From contig WJJK01000193.1 of assembly GCA_014729705.1 (NCBI GenBank), positions 1 to 9,801 on the forward strand: a stretch of DNA of 9,801 nt, given 5' to 3'. The translations under genes were made by a program, and so were the position numbers. The first letter of the stretch is position 1. Each line of letters opens with the position of its first letter. Origin of the DNA: Candidatus Altarchaeales archaeon (GTDB lineage Archaea; Altiarchaeota; Altiarchaeia; IMC4; SCGC-AAA252-I15). Below are positions 5,244 to 9,801 of the stretch, one piece after another. The notes beneath the pieces were generated by a model. The model did no database searches, was not told where the DNA came from, and saw nothing but the letters and a program-made list of their open reading frames with translations.

Positions 5244-5985
5244 AGCACGTGTAGAGGACGGATATCAGTTCGACGCGAAATTCGACTGGTGGACTAAGGA
5301 TCATCTCGAGAATTATCGTGCAGTGAAAAGGTACTTTGACGAAGCAATGCCTGGGAAGGCCCTACGGTGCATGGAGGTTGGTGTCTTCGAAGGGCGCTCG
5401 ATGATCTGGTTCATCCGGAATTTCCTGTGTGAGCGACCGGCTTCATACTATGAAGCTGTAGAGCCCGACCCGGCCCCGTTCTTTATGGATAATTTCAAGA
5501 AACTTGTAAAGGATTATCCAGACGTCACAATACATCATTATCAAGAATACTCTGAGTTTCGGCTTCCTGATATTTTAGGTGACATAGAGCGTAGTAGGGG
5601 CCCAGAATTTGACCTTATGTACTATGATGGTGACCATAACGCTCAAGGTCTTCTTCGAGACATGGTGATGGGCTGGGAGCTCCTCAAGGTCGGTGGCGTC
5701 ATGCTCGTCGACGATTACGAGATGGAGGCTACAGATCCCTGGCACTACATCAGCCATAAGGAATTTCAGGAACACCCGCGCGCCAATTTCCAGCACCCAC
5801 GCGCTGCCGTCGATGCATTCCTGTCGATATATCGTGGCCTTTATGACAGACTCGTAGACAACTTCCAGGTGGGCCTTGTGAAGCGCGTACACCTGGGCGC
5901 TAAGAATCTTGACCACGGAGATGAGACGCAGGGTCAAAACGGTGAGGGCAAGTTCGAGTATCATGCGAAGAAGGAGGAGATATGA
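5236..5985 (+). CDS. Class I SAM-dependent methyltransferase (Methyltransf_24-like)
   Basis: This 249-residue protein has the Rossmann methyltransferase layout: motif I M46-E-V-G49-V-F-E-G53-R-S for SAM binding, an acidic residue after the second strand (EAVEPDP), then Y-Y-D131-G-D-H134, and a later strand L-K-V-G-G-V-M-L-V-D-D. The YDGDH plus GGVMLVDDY pattern is typical of Methyltransf_24 and related small-molecule or glycan methyltransferases, so the substrate may be a sugar or metabolite rather than a protein. ATG 5236 is chosen because GAGGA (5226-5230) lies five bases upstream; ATG 5224 is an in-frame alternative adding four residues. The C-terminal ~40 residues are polar and charged and look disordered. 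It overlaps the next gene by ATGA. Confidence 0.85.
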   Translation: MPEARVEDGYQFDAKFDWWTKDHLENYRAVKRYFDEAMPGKALRCMEVGVFEGRSMIWFIRNFLCERPASYYEAVEPDPAPFFMDNFKKLVKDYPDVTIHHYQEYSEFRLPDILGDIERSRGPEFDLMYYDGDHNAQGLLRDMVMGWELLKVGGVMLVDDYEMEATDPWHYISHKEFQEHPRANFQHPRAAVDAFLSIYRGLYDRLVDNFQVGLVKRVHLGAKNLDHGDETQGQNGEGKFEYHAKKEEI

Positions 5986-6584
5986 ATCGCAGAGACTTCT
6001 TGAAGGGGACTGCAGCATCTGCGGCAGCGTTGCCGACGGTCAACCTGAAGCTGTTGGAAGACGATAGTGTCGAGATGGTACGCGTGAACAACGAGTTGTG
6101 TAAAGAGCTGCAGAGATTGTTGGTGTATAAGCTCTCGAGGTACAGCCCTCTTCGTCTTTATGGTATCGAAGTTGATATTCGAGAGGAGATATTTCTACGA
6201 GTTGACGGCAACAAGATACAAGCGCCCTATCATGAAGTGAAGTATATCAGAGAAGACGGTACATTGGAATCTCGCCTTTGCAGAGAAAACCAAACCTTGG
6301 TCTACCCATTCTTCGAGCTTGCATTCAACCCAGAACTCCCGTATGACAAGTACAGGGCCTACTCCGACCTTGACCGACTTGACCTTCTTAATACGGCGGC
6401 TGATTCCTTTGTTCGTTCAGAGAGTGAGATCTGGCGTAAGCTTGGACCGCTCAGCCCGCATAGAAGTATCCGTTACTGTTTAAGGATACCTGCAACAGTC
6501 TTATGCGCTGCGGATATGAAAAGACGTATGTTAGGCTTTTCTATTTTCGAGCATCTCGCGGCGGGTTCTGACTGTAGGATTTAG
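5982..6584 (+). CDS. Protein of unknown function with a twin-arginine (Tat) type N-terminus
   Basis: The 200-residue protein starts M-N-R3-R4-D-F-L-K-G followed by a short Ala-rich stretch (TAASAAALP). This is an almost ideal Tat motif ((S/T)-R-R-x-F-L-K), which in bacteria directs folded, often cofactor-bearing proteins across the inner membrane. The hydrophobic part is short, only about ten residues, and no clear AxA cleavage site stands out, so export is possible rather than shown. The remaining ~175 residues match nothing I recognise; four cysteines are scattered (C40, C99, and two near the end). The start is strong: AGGAGG just upstream and ATGA overlap with the methyltransferase stop. 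A Tat signal on a phage-borne gene is unusual. Confidence 0.8.
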   Translation: MNRRDFLKGTAASAAALPTVNLKLLEDDSVEMVRVNNELCKELQRLLVYKLSRYSPLRLYGIEVDIREEIFLRVDGNKIQAPYHEVKYIREDGTLESRLCRENQTLVYPFFELAFNPELPYDKYRAYSDLDRLDLLNTAADSFVRSESEIWRKLGPLSPHRSIRYCLRIPATVLCAADMKRRMLGFSIFEHLAAGSDCRI

Positions 6585-6599
6585 AAAAGGAATATCCCA

Positions 6600-6914
6600 A
6601 TGATCAAAAATGAAGTTACCGTCCAAGATGTATGCAACCTATTCAATGAGATCATAGCTAAGGATCCACGGTGTGCTGAAGATTTGATTGAGGCAAGAGT
6701 TCAGTGTAATAATGTTATCCTAAATCACCCGACGATACAGGTGCGCCAGTCTTGTGAAGACCAGTACCCAAAGGTTGGTCTTTTGGGATTTCTTAATGGA
6801 TTGTTCGGTATCTCTGAAAACGGGATGGGGGCTCTGTGCGCTGTGTATGATGATGACGGCAACCTGCAGAGTTTGCAGCCTACTGATACTGTGGAATTCA
6901 CCGATCAGGAGTAG
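6600..6914 (+). CDS. Small acidic phage-type protein of unknown function
   Basis: This 104-residue protein has a helical N-terminal half with conserved-looking LIEARVQCNN and HPTIQV, a glycine-rich LGFLNGLFGI segment, and an acidic end with AVYDDDGNLQ. I recall similar short proteins among phage hypotheticals, always of unknown function. It has no metal motif or signal peptide. AAAAGGAA (6586-6592) is the ribosome-binding site for ATG 6600. It is followed two bases after its stop by the DUF488-like gene, so the two are probably co-translated. Confidence 0.78.
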   Translation: MIKNEVTVQDVCNLFNEIIAKDPRCAEDLIEARVQCNNVILNHPTIQVRQSCEDQYPKVGLLGFLNGLFGISENGMGALCAVYDDDGNLQSLQPTDTVEFTDQE

Positions 6915-6916
6915 CT

Positions 6917-7240
6917 ATGTTTTATAAGGGTACGATGAAAGACGATGGGATAGATATCACTATCAAAAACAATCCAGAGCATGTGCTTGCTCCGGATGAT
7001 TGGGATATGGTGATGGGTGTTAAGTTTGAGAAGATAACGCCAAAGGAGTACAAGAAGTGGTACAACGATTTGATCCGTAGACGTTGGAAGGGTCGAAAAG
7101 CTGAAATTATTGCTCTGGCAAAAGAAGGTCTGAGGAAAGACATTAAGTTGAAGTGTTTTTGTCCCAATACATGTGACTATTGCCATGCCAATCTAGCAGC
7201 GGATTTCCTGAATAAGCTGGGCTCGAAGCTTCAATCTTGA
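6917..7240 (+). CDS. DUF488-like small protein
   Basis: The 107-residue protein starts MFYKGTMKDDGIDITIK, has a D-W-D-M-V-M-G turn, a basic helix around residues 40-75, and ends with K-C-F-C-P-N-T-C-D-Y-C-H-A-N-L-A-A-D-F-L. The final C-x-C-P...C-H...L-A pattern is characteristic of DUF488 and related (DUF4326-type) proteins, which are common in phages and bacteria and whose biochemical role is not settled. The start at ATG 6917 has AGGAG (6908-6912) four bases upstream. The middle region is rich in Lys and Arg, so nucleic-acid binding is possible but only inferred. Confidence 0.75.
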   Translation: MFYKGTMKDDGIDITIKNNPEHVLAPDDWDMVMGVKFEKITPKEYKKWYNDLIRRRWKGRKAEIIALAKEGLRKDIKLKCFCPNTCDYCHANLAADFLNKLGSKLQS

Positions 7241-7277
7241 AATAGTTCTCAACAGAAACACTCTAAAATAGTATATT

Positions 7278-7577
7278 ATGAGGGTGAGACCGGACACAGA
7301 AAAAACAGCTTGTACGCTTTGCGGGAGAGATATACCTGAGCGTCGGTATGTAGAGAAGCATCATCTTACTCCACGCTCAAAGAAGGGCAGGGAGACCATA
7401 ATCGTCTGCAGTGACTGTGGGAATCAGGTACACAGGTTGTTTACGAATAACGAGCTACGGGACACGTATAACACTGTGGAGGTTTTATTAAGTGACCCAA
7501 GGATGCAGAAGTGGATTAGGTGGATCCGGAAACAACGTTTCGGAGTATGCCATAAAACGAAGAAACGAAGAAGATGA
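7278..7577 (+). CDS. HNH-family nuclease-like protein
   Basis: This 99-residue protein has a zinc-binding HNH core: C12-T-L-C15 and C44-S-D-C47 as the two CxxC knuckles, H28-H29-L-T-P-R as the first catalytic strand, N49 and H52 as the N and final H. This small form is widespread as a stand-alone nuclease in phages, often linked to homing or to DNA packaging. No terminase or intron boundary is visible here, so its job is open. The C-terminus is strongly basic (KTKKRRR), consistent with DNA binding. The ATG at 7278 has no Shine-Dalgarno, and the 37 bases before it are an AT-rich gap without a convincing promoter. The stop overlaps the next gene by ATGA. Confidence 0.85.
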   Translation: MRVRPDTEKTACTLCGRDIPERRYVEKHHLTPRSKKGRETIIVCSDCGNQVHRLFTNNELRDTYNTVEVLLSDPRMQKWIRWIRKQRFGVCHKTKKRRR

Positions 7578-8101
7578 AAAAAATCACTTTTGATAAGAAT
7601 GAATATAGCTATCTTGCAGTAAAGATGATTTTTGGACCGCGTAGTCCTTTTCTGCATGAGTTGAGCCCTTTTGCATTCTCTATGTTTAAGAAGCAGCCTC
7701 TTGATGTTCTTGAGATAGACATGATGGAGGAGGGGGTATACAATAAAAGGCGTAATTTGCTTATCAGCGGCGAACGTGCTCTTATAACTTCTCATGTAGA
7801 ACCTATGTCAGATGTAAGTCGTGTGATTACGTTTAAGGATCCAGCCAATAAAGTACTAATATCCGACACGCTTTATTCAGATCAGGAATTCAAGACCTTT
7901 GAAAATGATTTTGATAGCAACACGCGAGCTAAGGTAAACAACGTCGGTCTTTTGATACAAACGCTACATCTGTGGGATTTGACATTTCTCCCTCTTTTTG
8001 TGTCTGAATTCCCGAATATTACAAAAGTCCTTTTGAATCACCCTGAATTTTTGAGTAGTAAGCGGAGAAAGATAGATGAGCGAGACAAATCAAAAGATTG
8101 A
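7574..8101 (+). CDS. Hypothetical protein
   Basis: I do not recognise this 175-residue protein. It has a basic N-terminus, mixed alpha/beta composition, an aromatic-hydrophobic stretch near residues 130-150 (LHLWDLTFLPLFV) and a highly charged tail (KRRKIDERDKSKD). There is no signal peptide, membrane segment or catalytic motif that I can see. It starts at ATG 7574 inside the end of the HNH gene, and its last 26 bp overlap the DHH phosphoesterase gene, whose ribosome-binding site lies within it. This suggests tight coupling of the three genes. Confidence 0.75.
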   Translation: MKKITFDKNEYSYLAVKMIFGPRSPFLHELSPFAFSMFKKQPLDVLEIDMMEEGVYNKRRNLLISGERALITSHVEPMSDVSRVITFKDPANKVLISDTLYSDQEFKTFENDFDSNTRAKVNNVGLLIQTLHLWDLTFLPLFVSEFPNITKVLLNHPEFLSSKRRKIDERDKSKD

Positions 8102-9116
8102 CTGGAAGCACCTCTTTGAGGGGTATAGCAAAGAGATTCCTATAGTCTTGCACAACTTTCCTGATCCTGATGCAATAGCATCCGCGATGGGTATACAGCA
8201 TGTGCTGAAGCACCACGGGCATAAACCGGGGAGCATATACTACACGGGGGAAGTATCCCATCCTCAAAATAAATCTATGGTGACTCTTCTTAACCTATCT
8301 CTGATAAACTACGAAGAGGAGCCCTTTGAAGATGGTCAGAAGGTTATTCTGGTGGACACAAACAACGTAGGGCCGGGTTCTAATCAGGATGTGATTAATC
8401 CTGATCGGGCTTCTGTAGCTGCGGTAGTAGACCATCATAAGGGTAAGTTCCCAAAAGGGGCTAAAGTTGATAATCGTTTTGTAGGGTCGACAGCATCTAT
8501 CGTTTATGATTATCTACAGGACTGTGCTTTTGATTTTGAGACTGACGATGGAAAGCTTTTAGCGACAGCTCTGATGGTAGGTCTGTTTACGGATACCAAT
8601 TCTATGATGTCTGAAAGTGTGAGTGAGCTGGACATCGAAGCATATCGTAATCTTCACATGTATGTAGATCGACAGAAGCTTGTATCGATTATGGATTATC
8701 CGCTACCAATGTACCTGTTTGATCTGCGTCAAAAAGCTTTCATGGATGAGAACAAAGAGATCATAGAGTCTACCATCATAAGCGGTATAGGTCGTATCTC
8801 ACAGTCTAAACGAGATGCCCTTCCGATTATAGCTGATGAGTTCTTACGTATGACGGGTATCATGACCTGTGTTGTTTTTGCTATCATAGATGATCACATT
8901 GATATCTCGGTACGTTCTAAGGACGTGGCTTTGGATGTAGGAGATTTCGTCCAAAAAGTCTTTGGTTCTGGAGGAGGTAAGCATGGCTCCGGGGGAGCTG
9001 TTATACCGCTGGGGTTCTTCTCCTCGAACGGGGATAAAGCAATAGCAGATGACACGTGGGAGTTAGCTAAGCGGCTTGTGTTCACGAAAGTAGAAAGCAG
9101 TGTGAAGGGGGAGTAA
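8076..9116 (+). CDS. DHH/DHHA1-family phosphoesterase (NrnA/GdpP-like)
   Basis: The 346-residue protein has the full DHH set: H26-N-F-P-D30-P-D32-A-I-A-S, D94 in LVDTN, D119-H120-H121, and D173 in GLFTDT, together forming a two-metal (usually Mn2+) phosphoesterase site. A C-terminal DHHA1 domain carries GSGGGKHGSGG at about residues 297-307, which grips the nucleotide. Relatives degrade nanoRNA, pAp, or cyclic dinucleotides such as c-di-AMP. Length and order fit a complete stand-alone enzyme without the membrane, PAS or GGDEF parts of GdpP. Substrate cannot be told from motifs. A phage might use it to recycle RNA ends or to remove a host signalling nucleotide. The start at ATG 8076 has GGAGA upstream. 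Confidence 0.93.
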   Translation: MSETNQKIDWKHLFEGYSKEIPIVLHNFPDPDAIASAMGIQHVLKHHGHKPGSIYYTGEVSHPQNKSMVTLLNLSLINYEEEPFEDGQKVILVDTNNVGPGSNQDVINPDRASVAAVVDHHKGKFPKGAKVDNRFVGSTASIVYDYLQDCAFDFETDDGKLLATALMVGLFTDTNSMMSESVSELDIEAYRNLHMYVDRQKLVSIMDYPLPMYLFDLRQKAFMDENKEIIESTIISGIGRISQSKRDALPIIADEFLRMTGIMTCVVFAIIDDHIDISVRSKDVALDVGDFVQKVFGSGGGKHGSGGAVIPLGFFSSNGDKAIADDTWELAKRLVFTKVESSVKGE

Positions 9117-9677
9117 TTGCTCTGCAGGAAAGAGGCACAGCGCATATATGAGATGTCCTCTAATGATAAATTGCTAGAGGCGTACCGGACTTTCCCTAAG
9201 AATTTGAATTATCTTGATGCGTTAGAGGAAGCTATCAATCAAGATTTCACAGAAGAGCACCTCTCAGCGGTTAAGAAATTTTGGATGTGTGAGTCCCCCC
9301 ACTCTATGACACTGTCCTTGTACTCACATCGAGTTGGGACGTATGCAGTAAAACGTGAGAGAGCAGAATGCGGGCACACATGTCATATTACGTTCGTGCC
9401 CGATGAATGGTATTTTGATAAGTATGATAACAGAGATATAGAGTGGCATAGGTGGTGGGGAGGGGCAGAGCAAGGAGGGGCGGAGCAGATAAAGTTTCTT
9501 AACTCTGTAGTTATACCTTTTATGAACTCTATGGGGACTTATAAGGATGAGATACCTCTTGTTATATCTCTTTTCCCTGAGTTTGCGTCCTATGCTATGG
9601 AGAATGATTTCGAGATAGAGAAAGAATCATACGAAGAGGAAGATGATTGGGGAGACGATGACGAAGACGATACCTGA
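9117..9677 (+). CDS. Hypothetical protein with a GGAEQ repeat and a very acidic tail
   Basis: I do not recognise this 186-residue protein. Its N-terminal half looks helical, the middle has several Trp and His (EWHRWWGG), followed by a duplicated GGAEQ-GGAEQ pair and then a hydrophobic region (VVIPFMNSMG). The last ~15 residues are nearly all acidic (EEEDDWGDDDEDD). TTG 9117 is chosen because GGGGGAG lies a few bases upstream, at the end of the DHH gene; ATG 9153 in frame is the alternative and would remove 12 residues. The end overlaps the RNA ligase gene by 20 bp. Acidic tails of this sort can mimic DNA or bind basic proteins, but nothing more specific is supported. Confidence 0.75.
   Translation: MLCRKEAQRIYEMSSNDKLLEAYRTFPKNLNYLDALEEAINQDFTEEHLSAVKKFWMCESPHSMTLSLYSHRVGTYAVKRERAECGHTCHITFVPDEWYFDKYDNRDIEWHRWWGGAEQGGAEQIKFLNSVVIPFMNSMGTYKDEIPLVISLFPEFASYAMENDFEIEKESYEEEDDWGDDDEDDT
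9459..9488 (+). repeat. Two-copy 15-bp tandem repeat encoding GGAEQ twice
   Basis: Positions 9459-9473 (GGAGGGGCAGAGCAA) and 9474-9488 (GGAGGGGCGGAGCAG) are adjacent 15-bp units differing at two third-codon positions. Each encodes Gly-Gly-Ala-Glu-Gln in frame with the surrounding gene. The unit keeps frame, so copy number could vary without breaking the protein. Confidence 0.85.
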
Positions 9678-9801
9678 TATACAGCGTTTTTATGACCACC
9701 CGTATGTGATGCATAACGAGTGGAAAGACCTTGTTATATTCAACTACACGCACGGATGTCAGTTCGACCGTGCATGGGATGAGGTCACACGCGCTGCTCG
9801 G
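9658..9801 (+). CDS. RNA ligase, N-terminal part (T4 Rnl1-like), cut by the window edge
   Basis: The visible 48 residues start MTKTIPDIQRFYDHPYV and continue with DLVIFNYTHGCQF and W-D-E-V-T-R-A-A-R. This matches the region before the nucleotidyl-transfer lysine in T4 RNA ligase 1-type enzymes, where an F-x-Y strand is followed by an aromatic residue and an E/T-R-x-x-R-G-hydrophobic strand. Such ligases use ATP to join RNA ends, for example to repair tRNA cleaved by host defences. The catalytic KxDG motif lies beyond the window, so identification rests on the N-terminal strands alone. The start at ATG 9658 has GGGGA (9649-9653) four bases upstream and overlaps the previous gene by 20 bp. Confidence 0.62.
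   Translation, partial: MTKTIPDIQRFYDHPYVMHNEWKDLVIFNYTHGCQFDRAWDEVTRAAR

Noticed and set aside
5575..6018. Minus-strand frame of 147 codons
   Set aside because: It lies antisense to the methyltransferase gene, which carries clear motifs; no start signal is seen.
7241..7277. Possible promoter before the HNH gene (TTCTCA, 17 bp, TAGTAT)
   Set aside because: Each box matches the sigma-70 consensus at only four of six positions, and transcription would begin at or after the ATG. The match is what an AT-rich gap gives by chance.
7424..7795. Long minus-strand frame (123 codons)
   Set aside because: It runs antisense to the HNH and following genes, which have motifs or tight coupling on the + strand. 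Its low-complexity hydrophobic and basic translation is typical of a shadow frame.

Overview
The window looks like part of a large, probably tailed-phage or prophage genome of a bacterium. All recognisable genes lie on the + strand, are packed end to end with 4-26 bp overlaps or very short gaps, and are mostly small and uncharacterised. They include typical phage accessory enzymes: an HNH nuclease, a DUF488-like protein, a DHH phosphoesterase and the start of an RNA ligase. TAA, TAG and TGA are all used as stops, so the code looks standard. I see no tRNA, rRNA, CRISPR array or insertion sequence, and the host cannot be named.

Layout. Positions 1-148 hold the end of an unresolved upstream region and a perfect 16-bp hairpin. 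Positions 142-3454 hold a conserved protein of unknown function, a JAB/JAMM-type metalloprotease-like protein, a cysteine-motif (DUF2284-like) protein, three tandem paralogous small proteins that share a gapless C-terminal block ending in Gly, and an E1/ThiF-like adenylyltransferase. Positions 3451-3573 hold what looks like a broken ~40-residue zinc-ribbon gene. Positions 3574-5985 hold a radical SAM enzyme with extra C-terminal cysteines, an unknown protein, a DUF6527-like protein and a class I methyltransferase. Positions 5982-7240 hold a protein with a textbook twin-arginine N-terminus, a small acidic protein and the DUF488-like protein. Positions 7278-9801 hold the HNH protein, an unknown protein, the DHH phosphoesterase, an acidic-tailed unknown protein and the truncated RNA ligase.

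The most interesting part is 1044-5985. A JAB protease, an E1-like activating enzyme, three small paralogues with a shared C-terminal Gly, a DUF6527-like protein, a radical SAM enzyme and a methyltransferase sit in one apparent transcription unit. Two readings fit. One is a phage ubiquitin-like activation and processing pathway, in which the paralogues are the activated proteins. The other is a peptide or protein modification (RiPP-like) pathway with the paralogues as substrates. No E2 or E3 is recognisable, and the shared C-terminal block looks helical rather than like a beta-grasp tail, so both readings are hypotheses.
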